A DNA stretch of 64,000 nucleotides from Mucilaginibacter conchicola (GTDB lineage: Bacteria; Bacteroidota; Bacteroidia; Sphingobacteriales; Sphingobacteriaceae): positions 1,979,420-2,043,419 of the forward strand of contig NZ_QWDC01000001.1 of assembly GCF_003432115.1 (NCBI RefSeq), given 5' to 3'. Each line of letters begins with the position of its first letter. The stretch's first letter is position 1. The notes beneath the pieces are model-generated. The model worked only from the letters and a program-made list of their open reading frames with translations, had not been told where the DNA came from and made no database searches. Positions 24,518 to 33,453 of this stretch are shown piece after piece. The position numbers and the translations under genes were made by a program.

Positions 24518-25228
24518 TTAAACTAAATAGAAGAAGGTAAATACGAATACCCAAACAAGATCAACAAAGTGCCAGTAAAGGCCAACTTTCTCAATCATTA
24601 AATAGCTACCGCGTTTCTCGTAAGTACCGGCCAATACGTTAATAGTAATGATGATATTGATAACCACACCACTAAATACGTGGAAACCGTGGAAACCGGT
24701 GATGGTGAAGAAAAGGTTAGCAAATTGTTGTGTACTAACTGCAGATATATCCTTTTCACTTTTAAAATATTCGCCTAACTCATGCGGAATGCTGCCCCAC
24801 CAAAAACCTTCGTGGTGTAAGTGGCTCCACTCTAATGCCTGGCAACCCAGGAACATAAAACCACCAATAACAGTAGCGATCATCCACCATACAACTTCTT
24901 TTTTAGCGTTACGGTGCCCGGCCTCAACAGCCAATACCATAGTTACTGAGCTTAGGATAAGGATAAAGGTCATGATACCCACAAATACAAGTGGTGCCCC
25001 ATGATCTATCATTCCCGGAACAGACTGGAATATTAGGTCGGCCATTGGCCAAGTGTGTGCGCTGAAACGAAGTGCGCCGTAAGCGATAAGCAATGATGAG
25101 AATGTGAATGCATCCGATAAAAGGAAGAACCACATCATCATTTTGCCATACTCAACGTTGAACGGCGATTTGCCACCAGACCACGGCGTTGTTTTTAATT
25201 CATCAATAGAAGATACTTGTGCACTCAT
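24518..25228 (-). CDS. Cytochrome c oxidase subunit III (copy 1)
   Basis: A 236-residue membrane protein of the CoxC/CyoC family, with five to six helices. Family motifs: MMMWFFLLSDAFTFSSLL near the start, GFHGFHVFSGVV (~175) and GLYWHFVDLVWVFVFTFFYL at the end. Subunit III stabilises subunit I and the proton-entry path. A second, shorter subunit III gene lies 7 bp upstream. Confidence 0.93.
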   Translation of the reverse strand: MSAQVSSIDELKTTPWSGGKSPFNVEYGKMMMWFFLLSDAFTFSSLLIAYGALRFSAHTWPMADLIFQSVPGMIDHGAPLVFVGIMTFILILSSVTMVLAVEAGHRNAKKEVVWWMIATVIGGFMFLGCQALEWSHLHHEGFWWGSIPHELGEYFKSEKDISAVSTQQFANLFFTITGFHGFHVFSGVVINIIITINVLAGTYEKRGSYLMIEKVGLYWHFVDLVWVFVFTFFYLV

Positions 25229-25235
25229 TGTGTTT

Positions 25236-25817
25236 TTAATATTGGTTCAAAAGTAAAAAAACATACAGATAAATCCATATAATATCGACAAAATGCCAAA
25301 ATATTGAGGACATCTGCATGTTAAACAAATTTTTAACCGGAGCTACATTTTTATAGCTGCGGATAAGTGTATTGATTAAGAGTAATAAGCCTGCTAAAAT
25401 GTGTAATAAGTGCATCCATATAAATACATATACAAATGACTGTGATGCATTGGGGTTACTGAAATATATCCCCATAGAAGGTAAAAGAATAAGCCACGCA
25501 TAAACCTGTATGGCAAAAAAAGCTACCCCTAAACCTATGGTAAGTGACAGAAAAAGGCGTTGCTGTGCAATCTGCACGCGCTTAGCTGCGCGCGATGCCA
25601 TGAACATTGTAATACTGCTGGCGGCTATAATAATGGTGCTGTATAAGAACACCTGTGGCATTTTAAAGTTAATACCGTGTTTGCCGCCCCCTGCATAAAC
25701 AATAAAACCACTGGTTAATGCCGCAAAAAACATAAACGATGTGAATATGAAAATCCACATGTTGAATTTTTTGGGCGCCAGGTTTAATTTATCTTCTTGC
25801 TGAATTTGGGCCATCAT
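25236..25817 (-). CDS. Cytochrome c oxidase subunit III (copy 2, short)
   Basis: A 193-residue paralogue of the next gene with MWIFIFTSFMFFAALTSGF, WMHLLHILAGLLLL and IFWHFVDIIWIYLYVFLL, matching subunit III helices. Such tandem subunit III-like pairs occur in Bacteroidota oxidase operons; both may be needed. It overlaps the ctaB stop by 4 bp. Confidence 0.9.
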   Translation of the reverse strand: MMAQIQQEDKLNLAPKKFNMWIFIFTSFMFFAALTSGFIVYAGGGKHGINFKMPQVFLYSTIIIAASSITMFMASRAAKRVQIAQQRLFLSLTIGLGVAFFAIQVYAWLILLPSMGIYFSNPNASQSFVYVFIWMHLLHILAGLLLLINTLIRSYKNVAPVKNLFNMQMSSIFWHFVDIIWIYLYVFLLLNQY

Positions 25818-26713
25818 TTTCCTATAAAATCAAATAAAAACATTAACTGCACTACCGGCAGCCAGTAAAACGAACCGAACATTAAGGTACGCGCCGCTTT
25901 TATCTCCAGCGTACGCAGCAAACCAAATGCCTGGTATAAAAACAGCAGGCTCATTATTAACGATACCCCGCCTACGTAGTAACCAGCGTAACCGTAAATA
26001 GTTGGTAATAAACTAACTGGCACTAATATTACGGCAAATATAAAAGTAACAACTGCACTGGTTTTATCGCGCTCGCCGGTTGGCAACAGGCGGAAACCTG
26101 CCAGTTTATAATCATCATCCAAAACCCAGGCAATTGCCCAGAAATGCACAAACTGCCACACAAACTGTATCAGGAACAAGATAATAGCTATCTCGTCTAT
26201 CCTGCCGTGCGGCTGGCCGGCAACGTAACCTATCAGCGCAGGTAAAGCACCCGGTATAGCACCCACAAATACTGCAACTGCATTTACACGTTTTAACGGC
26301 GTATAGGCAAAAGCGTAAAGCAATATTGAGAATACCGAAAGCAAACCGGTTAATAAATTCAAAGAACCTAACAAATATGTACCAATGATACCCATTGCCA
26401 TACCCAATACAAGGCCCTGGCCTGTGGTCATGCGGCCGGCAGGCATTGGCCTGTCCATAGTACGTTTCATCAGTTTATCGTATTTTACTTCGATAACCTC
26501 GTTGAAACAGTTGGCCGCCGATGTAACAAGGAAACCACCCACAACCAGTTTTATCCAGTTAATCCACATGGTGGTGCTGTATAACAGGCCCCAGGTATCA
26601 ACACCTTGCTTATTAGCCTGCTTTACCGCTATGATAAAAGATATCGATGCAGAGAACGTAACCAATACGGTTAAGCGCGTTTTTATCAGTTTTGAAAAAT
26701 CACTTCCTTTCAT
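25814..26713 (-). CDS. ctaB: Protoheme IX farnesyltransferase (heme O synthase)
   Basis: A 299-residue UbiA-superfamily membrane enzyme that farnesylates heme B to heme O. Motifs: AANCFNEVIEVKYDKLMKRTMDRPMPAGR (the Asn-x-x-x-Asp prenyl-diphosphate motif and the Arg-x-x-Arg segment, ~75-95), and later WQFVHFWAIAWVLDDDYKLAG (second acidic motif). It works just before heme A synthase, whose gene overlaps it by 4 bp. Sequence runs quoted are single family motifs split here by function. Confidence 0.94.
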   Translation of the reverse strand: MKGSDFSKLIKTRLTVLVTFSASISFIIAVKQANKQGVDTWGLLYSTTMWINWIKLVVGGFLVTSAANCFNEVIEVKYDKLMKRTMDRPMPAGRMTTGQGLVLGMAMGIIGTYLLGSLNLLTGLLSVFSILLYAFAYTPLKRVNAVAVFVGAIPGALPALIGYVAGQPHGRIDEIAIILFLIQFVWQFVHFWAIAWVLDDDYKLAGFRLLPTGERDKTSAVVTFIFAVILVPVSLLPTIYGYAGYYVGGVSLIMSLLFLYQAFGLLRTLEIKAARTLMFGSFYWLPVVQLMFLFDFIGK

Positions 26714-27771
26714 TGCCCTGCCCCCTGTACACTTTCAGATCTGAATAAATTTAACAACAAATAAAACTGCGCCCCAAACATCAAGCTGGCCAGCACAATA
26801 TGCGATGCCTGCGCAAATGGCGGCAGCGCGAAGTATGAAAGGAATATGCCGGTAACTATCTGCAGCATTATCATCAAAAACGTAAAGCTCATTAATTGTT
26901 GCTGAATGGCATGCCTGTTAAAGCTTTTGCGTATCAGCGCGTATAATACCAGGTTAAGTATCAAAACTATTACCGCCACATCTCTGTGCTGGGTAAATAT
27001 ATCACCTGCTTTGGCAACCCAGCTATCGCGGTAACTGCCTTCCAGATGAGTGGCTACTGCATCAACCTTTTCGCGTACTTCGGTACCAAAGGTTATCTGC
27101 AATATGCTTAGTGCCAATACTATCAGCGTAAGCACTGCAACCAATGGTTTCACCGTTACTTTGTAACGCCCCTGTACTTTAGCCATGTGATAGGTGCTGA
27201 TGGTGATGGCCAAAATTGCCAGTGCCAAAAGCATGTGTACAGTTACAATCCAGGCTACCAGGTTTGTTGATACCACAATAGATCCTAACCATCCCTGAAA
27301 GCCTACCAAAAACACATTAAATATGCTCAGGAAAACGATCAGTTTATTTGTTTTACGATACTTGAACGAGTAAATAGCACTTAACAGCAGAAACACTCCT
27401 GATATTGCCCCTATCAAACGGTTAACATACTCTGTCCAGGTGCGGGCGGTGTTAAACTCTTCCGGTATCAGTATAGATTTATCGTTACGGATACGCATAG
27501 CCATCTGGCTATAACCAAACACATCAAGCATTTTGGCAAAACGCTGGTTTTTTGCCATGCGTTTATCTACATACGTTTGTTTATAATTTGCCGGCAACTC
27601 TGATATGCTGGTTGGCGGTATGTAACGGCCAAAACATTTAGGCCAATCCGGGCATCCCATACCAGAGCCTGTGCTGCGCACAACACCTCCTGCAAGTATC
27701 AATACAAAAAGCAGGATGATGGTTATAAGATTTATCTTAACAAAAGTATTCCCGGATGCTTTTATGCCCAT
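26710..27771 (-). CDS. ctaA: Heme A synthase (COX15/CtaA family)
   Basis: A 353-residue protein with eight membrane helices. It oxidises the heme O C8 methyl group to give heme A. Motifs: GGVVRSTGSGMGCPDWPKCFG near residue 27-45 (with the paired cysteines), EYVNRLIGAISG (conserved Glu and His/Asn region) and QASHIVLASLMFGAQ near the end (heme-ligand His). Together with ctaB it shows that the oxidase encoded here uses A-type heme. A repeat-bearing gap of 142 bp separates it from subunit I. Confidence 0.94.
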   Translation of the reverse strand: MGIKASGNTFVKINLITIILLFVLILAGGVVRSTGSGMGCPDWPKCFGRYIPPTSISELPANYKQTYVDKRMAKNQRFAKMLDVFGYSQMAMRIRNDKSILIPEEFNTARTWTEYVNRLIGAISGVFLLLSAIYSFKYRKTNKLIVFLSIFNVFLVGFQGWLGSIVVSTNLVAWIVTVHMLLALAILAITISTYHMAKVQGRYKVTVKPLVAVLTLIVLALSILQITFGTEVREKVDAVATHLEGSYRDSWVAKAGDIFTQHRDVAVIVLILNLVLYALIRKSFNRHAIQQQLMSFTFLMIMLQIVTGIFLSYFALPPFAQASHIVLASLMFGAQFYLLLNLFRSESVQGAGQ

Positions 27772-27788
27772 TTATATATTCTAAAAAA

Positions 27789-27892
27789 TTAGGGTATCTA
27801 TCGAAGTCGAAAGTTCAAAGTTGAAAGTCGAAAGTCTGTTTAACAACTCAGGACTTAACACTTAAGACTTAGGACTTAAACAGATACCCTAA
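27789..27892. repeat. Two-armed heptamer repeat bounded by an 11-bp inverted repeat
   Basis: The outer inverted repeat TTAGGGTATCT (27789-27799) pairs with AGATACCCTAA (27882-27892). Inside, the left arm has AAAGTTC, AAAGTTG, AAAGTCG, AAAGTCT (27810-27837), and the right arm has GACTTAA, CACTTAA, GACTTAG, GACTTAA (27852-27879), all in exact 7-bp phase. It lies between ctaD and ctaA. Confidence 0.85.
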
Positions 27893-27913
27893 AAGAATCA
27901 GATCAGTATATAA

Positions 27914-29806
27914 TTACTTAACCTGTTCGTTGCTTTTTTGAGTGTTAACCCACTTGTTATGCTCTTCTAAACCGGTAGGGTTATCTTCAAAGTCATGTGG
28001 CAGGTTAGAATTCATGGTTTGTGAAAGCGGCACAGTCTGCAGGATGAAATCCTCATCGGCACCCGGCTTACTGTAGTCATAAGGCCAACGGTAAACCGCA
28101 GGGATATCACCAGGCCAGTTGCCATGGATGTGCTCGACCGGTGCAGTCCACTCAAGGGTGTTAGCCTCCCAAGGGTTCTGCGTTGCTTTCTTACCAAAGA
28201 ATATTGAATAGAAGAAGTTGAACAGGAATGCAGTTTGTGCTACAGCAGCCATAATAGCAGCCCAGGTAACAAACATATTTACTGACAACCATTGTTTCAT
28301 TGACTCAAACTCGGTAAACGCGTAGTAACGGCGAGGTACACCATCCAAGCCCATAAAGTGCATTGGGAAGAATACCAGGTAAGCGCCGATAAACGTTAAC
28401 CAGAAGTGCAGGTAACCTAAACGCTCGTTCATCATACGACCAAACATTTTAGGGAACCAGTGGTAAACACCCGCAAGCATACCAAATATAGCTGCCGAAC
28501 CCATTACAAGGTGGAAGTGAGCTACCACGAAGTAAGTATCGTGAAGGTTGATATCCAATGCTGCGTTACCTAAGAAGATACCGGTGATACCACCAGAGAT
28601 GAAGAACGATACCATACCGATAGCGAACAACATACCTGCTGTGAAACGGATGTTACCTCTCCACAATGTAGCTAACCAGTTAAAGGTTTTTACTGCCGAT
28701 GGTACCGCAATGATCAATGTAGTGATCATGAACACACCGCCCAGGAACGGATTCATACCCGTTACAAACATGTGGTGACCCCATACAATGAATGATAGTA
28801 CCGTGATACCTATTAGTGAGTAAACCATCGCGTGGTAACCGAAGATCGGTTTACGAGAGTTTACAGACATGATCTCTGATGAAATACCCATCGCAGGCAT
28901 AATAACGATATATACCTCTGGGTGACCTAAGAACCAGAATAAGTGTTGGAACAGGATTGGGCTACCACCCTCGAAAGGCTGAACCTGCGTACCGTTCAAT
29001 ACTATTTCTGATAAATAGAAGCTGGTACCAAAACTGCGGTCAAATATCAATAACACAACACCTGCAACTAATACAGGGAATGATAAGATACCTAATATAG
29101 CAGTTAGGAAGAATGCCCAGATAGTTAAAGGCATTTTCCAAAGGTCCATACCTTTTGTACGCATGTTTAATACAGTACTAACATAGTTGATACCACCCAT
29201 CAATGATGATGCGATGAAGAATACCATACTGATTAACCAAAGCGTCATACCCATACCAGAACCCGGCATAGCTTTAGGCATTGCTGATAGTGGCGGGTAA
29301 ATTGTCCAACCACCGCTGGCTGGGCCTTTTTGGATAAAGAACGATGAAAGCATGATAACACTGGCTAAAAAGAAGAACCAGTAAGAAAGCATGTTCATGA
29401 ATGGTGATGCCATATCGCGTGCACCAACCTGCAATGGAATAAGCAAGTTACTGAAGGTACCGCTCAAACCTGCTGTTAATACAAAGAATACCATGATGGT
29501 ACCGTGAATAGTAACCAATGCCAGGTAAAAGTTTGAATCTAAACGGCCTTGTGGCGCAAAACGGCCTAATAAAGTTTCCATTAAAGGGAAAGCTTTATCA
29601 GGGTAAGCTAATTGTATCCTGAAAAGGATAGAAAGTATCATTGCGATAACCGCCATAGTAATACCTGTAATCAGGAATTGCTTCGCGATCATCTTGTGGT
29701 CCATACTAAATATATATTTAGATATGAACGTTTCTTTATGGTGATGATGTCCGTGATCGTCTTCGTGATGTGCTACGCCGTGATCGTGAACTGATAATGT
29801 TGACAT
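27914..29806 (-). CDS. ctaD: Cytochrome c oxidase subunit I
   Basis: A 630-residue catalytic subunit with about twelve helices plus N- and C-terminal extensions. It carries the low-spin heme a and the heme a3-CuB centre. Visible: WFLGHPEVYIVIMP (CuB His and cross-linked Tyr, typical of A1-type oxidases), WGHHMFVTGM (two CuB His) and DTYFVVAHFHLVMG (heme His ligands). The N-terminus is unusually His-rich (HDHGVAHHEDDHGHHHHK), a possible metal-binding tail. It follows subunit II by 18 bp. Confidence 0.96.
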   Translation of the reverse strand: MSTLSVHDHGVAHHEDDHGHHHHKETFISKYIFSMDHKMIAKQFLITGITMAVIAMILSILFRIQLAYPDKAFPLMETLLGRFAPQGRLDSNFYLALVTIHGTIMVFFVLTAGLSGTFSNLLIPLQVGARDMASPFMNMLSYWFFFLASVIMLSSFFIQKGPASGGWTIYPPLSAMPKAMPGSGMGMTLWLISMVFFIASSLMGGINYVSTVLNMRTKGMDLWKMPLTIWAFFLTAILGILSFPVLVAGVVLLIFDRSFGTSFYLSEIVLNGTQVQPFEGGSPILFQHLFWFLGHPEVYIVIMPAMGISSEIMSVNSRKPIFGYHAMVYSLIGITVLSFIVWGHHMFVTGMNPFLGGVFMITTLIIAVPSAVKTFNWLATLWRGNIRFTAGMLFAIGMVSFFISGGITGIFLGNAALDINLHDTYFVVAHFHLVMGSAAIFGMLAGVYHWFPKMFGRMMNERLGYLHFWLTFIGAYLVFFPMHFMGLDGVPRRYYAFTEFESMKQWLSVNMFVTWAAIMAAVAQTAFLFNFFYSIFFGKKATQNPWEANTLEWTAPVEHIHGNWPGDIPAVYRWPYDYSKPGADEDFILQTVPLSQTMNSNLPHDFEDNPTGLEEHNKWVNTQKSNEQVK

Positions 29807-29824
29807 ACTCGCTAATCTTATGTA

Positions 29825-31024
29825 TTAATTGTTTAACGCTAATCTGTTTCCTTGTACTTTGGTGCTATCTGCAGGCGCATCAGCAAAATGAAGTTTTTGC
29901 TTAAGCTTGTCTGTCAGATATGGTTTTTGTTGTGCTAACCAGGCTTGGTACTCGGCCTCAGAAACAACACGTACAATCTTTTTCATATTATAGTGGCTAC
30001 CACCGCAAATTTTGTTGCAAAGTACTTCGTACTCAAAATCCGGCTTATCTAACTTGGCGCGCATTTGCGTAGTAGTAAGGATAGGTTTGAATTTGAAGTA
30101 AGTTGGCATGCCCGGAACCGCGTTCAATTGTACACGGAAATGTGGGATGTAAACGCTATGGATAACATCCTGTGAGTGGATATTTAACCTTACTGATTTA
30201 TTTACAGGGATAACCATGGTATCTGCCTGTAAATCATCAAAAGATGCTTTATCGGTAAAGTCTAAACCTAATTTGTTGGTACCGTTTACCAATTTGTAAT
30301 TGGTTTTACCCAATTTACCGTCTTTACCTGTATAACGAAGTTCCCAGGCAAACTGGTGACCGGTTATGTCAATATTGATTGAAGCAGGTTGGCCTTTAGC
30401 GTCAACACTGTTCATGATTGATTGCCAGGTGAAGAAACCGAAAATAACCAATACTGTTAATACTATCGCCGGAGCAATTGTCCAAACTTTCTCAATGGTA
30501 TTATTGTGCGGCAAGAAGTGACCACGACGTTTTGCATTATAACGATATTTGAACAAAAAGGTGAACAGTAATATCTGTGTGATAATGAAAACCGGCATGG
30601 TGATACCAGTGGTCGTCCAGAACATGGTATCCAATACGCCACCGTGCTCAGAAGCGGCAGAAGGCAGTATCATGCTACCATGTGTAGTGAATGACCAGTA
30701 TACTCCGTATAAACCGGCAATAAGGAATATAAGGAATAATGTGCCCATTACGTTATTCCAGTTCATAGGCTGCTTGCCTCTTATCTGCTGGGTTAGATCG
30801 TATACGCGGAATACCTTGCCAATAATGCCGATGAAGAAACATACCACAAGGAACATCAGGATATAGTAACCGGCAGTAGCCAGGCCATTATCCTTAGGAG
30901 CATCAGTTGCTGCCGCACCTGCTGCTTCAGTACCCTGGGCAAAAAGCATGTCGGTGCCCGCAAGCATAAACACTGCTAAAAGCGAAAGTATCTTTTTAGA
31001 ATTGAATAGATTTTTGAATCCCAT
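29825..31024 (-). CDS. ctaC: Cytochrome c oxidase subunit II
   Basis: A 399-residue subunit with a signal peptide, two main TM helices and a periplasmic cupredoxin domain. The CuA site is complete: CNKICGGSHYNM near residues 336-347 (Cys-x3-Cys-x3-His-x2-Met), with an upstream ligand in DVIHSVYIPHF. No fused cytochrome c is present. It is longer than typical because of an extra hydrophobic N-terminal region with a leader (~1-30) and a helix at ~50-70. It accepts electrons from a cytochrome c or directly from the Act complex encoded upstream. Confidence 0.95.
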   Translation of the reverse strand: MGFKNLFNSKKILSLLAVFMLAGTDMLFAQGTEAAGAAATDAPKDNGLATAGYYILMFLVVCFFIGIIGKVFRVYDLTQQIRGKQPMNWNNVMGTLFLIFLIAGLYGVYWSFTTHGSMILPSAASEHGGVLDTMFWTTTGITMPVFIITQILLFTFLFKYRYNAKRRGHFLPHNNTIEKVWTIAPAIVLTVLVIFGFFTWQSIMNSVDAKGQPASINIDITGHQFAWELRYTGKDGKLGKTNYKLVNGTNKLGLDFTDKASFDDLQADTMVIPVNKSVRLNIHSQDVIHSVYIPHFRVQLNAVPGMPTYFKFKPILTTTQMRAKLDKPDFEYEVLCNKICGGSHYNMKKIVRVVSEAEYQAWLAQQKPYLTDKLKQKLHFADAPADSTKVQGNRLALNN

Positions 31025-31074
31025 TTTATTGGTTATTTGAAATTGCTTTATCCGGGTTGCAAATTTAACAATTA

Positions 31075-32334
31075 TTATCTGTGATGATGTAAGCTCTCTT
31101 GCAAGAATGGGTGCTTTTTAGGAACCAATGAAGGTGCCTTAGCAATTTTACTCAATACTGCATAGATGAACAAACCAGCAAATCCGGCAAATATAAACAC
31201 CTCTTCAATAAAGAAGCCTCTGTGCTCACCTACAGTACCAGGCATGATCATCAGGTAATAATCTAACCAGTGGCCGGCAATAAGGATGATACAAACCCAG
31301 GTTAAACGATTTCTTAAACGCTTTGCATCTCGAGACATCAATGCTAAAACCGGTGTAACAAAGTTGATAACGATGTTTAACCAGAACCACCATTTGTACT
31401 CGGGCTCCCAACGTTTGTAGAAATATACAGACTCCTCAGGCATGTTGGCATACCAGGTAAGGAAGAATTGTGCAAACCAAACATAAGTCCAGAAAATAGA
31501 GAAACCGAAGATCAGTTTACCCATATCATGCAGGTGATTTTCATTTAACCAGCTAAAGTTACCGCGTTTTTGCAGGTAGATGATCACCAGGGTGATTACC
31601 GCTAAACCGCTAACGTGCATAGCTGCTAAATTGTACCAACCAAACATAGTTGAGAACCAATGTGCCTCTAATGACATGATAACACCAAATGCGAAAATCG
31701 GGAAGGTGAAACCAAAGATGGTTAAGAAAATACAAGCGTATTTAAAGATCTTATCGTAATTAGCCATGCCACCTTCAGTATCTTCAGCTTCAGAAAACTT
31801 AGCCATTTTAATACCAAGGAAGCTGTAAGTACCTAAAAGAACTATCAATACCGCGTAAAAGAACGGGATATTTAAGAATCCTTTTTTACCGTAGATGATA
31901 GCATCAAAGTTTTCGCTACCGGGAATAGTGATACCGTGTGCAGCCCAGTGAGCGTACAAGTAAGGTACAACTTCTTTTTTACCATGTTCTTCTACAGTGT
32001 GGGTATGTAATAAACCAGCTGTAATGATCAGGATAAGGATAACACTTGCTATAGGTAATACCTTGGCAAATGCCTGCGGTATGCGAATCAACGACGCAGA
32101 CCAACCTGCCTGTGCAACGTAGTTATAGGCGCTAAAGAACACACCTGCAATACAAACACAAACAAAGAAGTATCCCATCAGCAACAAGTTGCTGTAAACG
32201 CGTTGGATGTGGTCGCCACCTAAGATAAAACCGAACGCGATGCCTATGACACCAAGTACAATACCTACCAGGCTAATGGTTTTGGCATTGCCGGTAAATT
32301 CAAAGCGTTCGTCAAAATTATTATGAGTCTTCAT
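31075..32334 (-). CDS. actF: Alternative complex III membrane subunit ActF
   Basis: A 419-residue protein with about ten helices, the smaller NrfD-like relative in alternative complex III (quinol:electron-acceptor oxidoreductase). Motifs include LEAHWFSTMFGWYNLAAMHVSG and IFWTYVWFAQFFLTWYANMPEE, both conserved in ActF (segments shown separately). The C-terminus ends in a His triplet. It follows actE and precedes ctaC, the order seen across Bacteroidota. Confidence 0.93.
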   Translation of the reverse strand: MKTHNNFDERFEFTGNAKTISLVGIVLGVIGIAFGFILGGDHIQRVYSNLLLMGYFFVCVCIAGVFFSAYNYVAQAGWSASLIRIPQAFAKVLPIASVILILIITAGLLHTHTVEEHGKKEVVPYLYAHWAAHGITIPGSENFDAIIYGKKGFLNIPFFYAVLIVLLGTYSFLGIKMAKFSEAEDTEGGMANYDKIFKYACIFLTIFGFTFPIFAFGVIMSLEAHWFSTMFGWYNLAAMHVSGLAVITLVIIYLQKRGNFSWLNENHLHDMGKLIFGFSIFWTYVWFAQFFLTWYANMPEESVYFYKRWEPEYKWWFWLNIVINFVTPVLALMSRDAKRLRNRLTWVCIILIAGHWLDYYLMIMPGTVGEHRGFFIEEVFIFAGFAGLFIYAVLSKIAKAPSLVPKKHPFLQESLHHHR

Positions 32335-32346
32335 TAATTAATAATC

Positions 32347-32922
32347 TTATAAAGTTTGTAAATGGTGTACATACATCACAATTTTCCAGCGTTCTTCTGG
32401 TGCAACCTGAGATGCGTATGAACCCATTGCATTTACACCATAAGTTATAGTGTGATAAATTTTACCGTCGGTAAGATCTTTCATAGCACCACCGCGTGAT
32501 GACTGTCCTTTTGAGTATGATGGTGGTGGCGGGTAGCCGTGGCTAACCACTAAACCGTCGCCCTGGCCTGTAACACCGTGGCAAGGCGAACAAAAGGTTG
32601 TGAATAGCTTTTTACCTTCTTCAATGTTGTTTGATGTAAGTGGCAACGGGTTTTTAACCTCAAGACTTGCCTGCTGGTAACCACCAACATTATTAGGGTA
32701 ATCAAACTTTTTAAATCCTACCGGTATAGTACCTGCAGGCGGAGTTTGTGCGGTTTGACCATTCTTGAAGTTATCGTTTGCCTGGTCGTACTCGTAAGCT
32801 TTGTGCTCGTACATATTGGGAGCATATTCCCAGCCGGTGCTGCGCTTATCTTTGCATGATGTAATTACTATCGATGCAGCAATAACGAAAGCCGTTGTGC
32901 CCAATATTTTAATTTTATTCAT
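32347..32922 (-). CDS. actE: Alternative complex III mono-heme cytochrome ActE
   Basis: A 191-residue lipoprotein (VITSC). One CxxCH heme site (FCSPCHG, ~residues 112-117) is followed by a Met ligand candidate in NAMGSYASQV. It is the electron-exit cytochrome of alternative complex III. Two starts are possible: ATG at 32931 or at 32922. I prefer 32922, because the signal then begins MNKIKIL; either way it overlaps the end of actD by a few bases. Confidence 0.92.
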   Translation of the reverse strand: MNKIKILGTTAFVIAASIVITSCKDKRSTGWEYAPNMYEHKAYEYDQANDNFKNGQTAQTPPAGTIPVGFKKFDYPNNVGGYQQASLEVKNPLPLTSNNIEEGKKLFTTFCSPCHGVTGQGDGLVVSHGYPPPPSYSKGQSSRGGAMKDLTDGKIYHTITYGVNAMGSYASQVAPEERWKIVMYVHHLQTL

Positions 32923-33451
32923 AGCTAACATATTTCCTTTCGTTATGCTTTACTTCTACAGCGCCTGCGTCTTTTAACAAATTAGTTATATCATCATGCG
33001 GGATGTTACCTTTTGCATCAACCGCAATAATAAAGCGGTCGTCAGTTGCACGCAGGTCCATTACTCGTGGTGCACGGCCCGGAAAAAGGTGCGTTGCTGC
33101 AAAGAAGGTCAACGTCATACCAAATGCTGTGAACAAGATAGTCCACTCAAACATAAATGGAATGAAATCCGGCATTGCAAAGCTTGGTTTGCCACCAATG
33201 TTCTGAGGCCAGTCGCCTACCAACGTATAATAAACTATGCTGGTAATAACAGTCAGACCAAGGCAACCAAAGCAAAATGCTGCATAACCTAAGCGTGAAT
33301 CTTTAACACCCATTTTAGCTTCAATACCGTGTATTGGCATTGGTGTGTAGATATCATAAATAGGTACGCTATTTTTTTGTAAGTTGGTGATACCCTGCAT
33401 CATATCATCAGGATCATCAAAACAGCCCAATATAATTTTAGTCTTGCTCAT
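32915..33451 (-). CDS. actD: Alternative complex III subunit ActD (DUF3341)
   Basis: A 178-residue protein with two central membrane helices (~60-85 and ~100-125) and soluble ends. FDDPDDMMQGI near the start, then VYTPMPIHG-like IYTPMPIHGIE and the closing GAVEVKHNE are typical of DUF3341/ActD. It is a structural subunit between the membrane and periplasmic parts of the complex. It sits between actC (2 bp away) and actE (overlapping). Confidence 0.93.
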   Translation of the reverse strand: MSKTKIILGCFDDPDDMMQGITNLQKNSVPIYDIYTPMPIHGIEAKMGVKDSRLGYAAFCFGCLGLTVITSIVYYTLVGDWPQNIGGKPSFAMPDFIPFMFEWTILFTAFGMTLTFFAATHLFPGRAPRVMDLRATDDRFIIAVDAKGNIPHDDITNLLKDAGAVEVKHNERKYVSYE

Positions 33452-33453
33452 TT

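Noticed and set aside
27789..27892. Simple intrinsic terminator between ctaD and ctaA
   Set aside because: The outer stem encloses 82 bases and no T run follows on the minus strand. Periodic arms fit a repeat element better.
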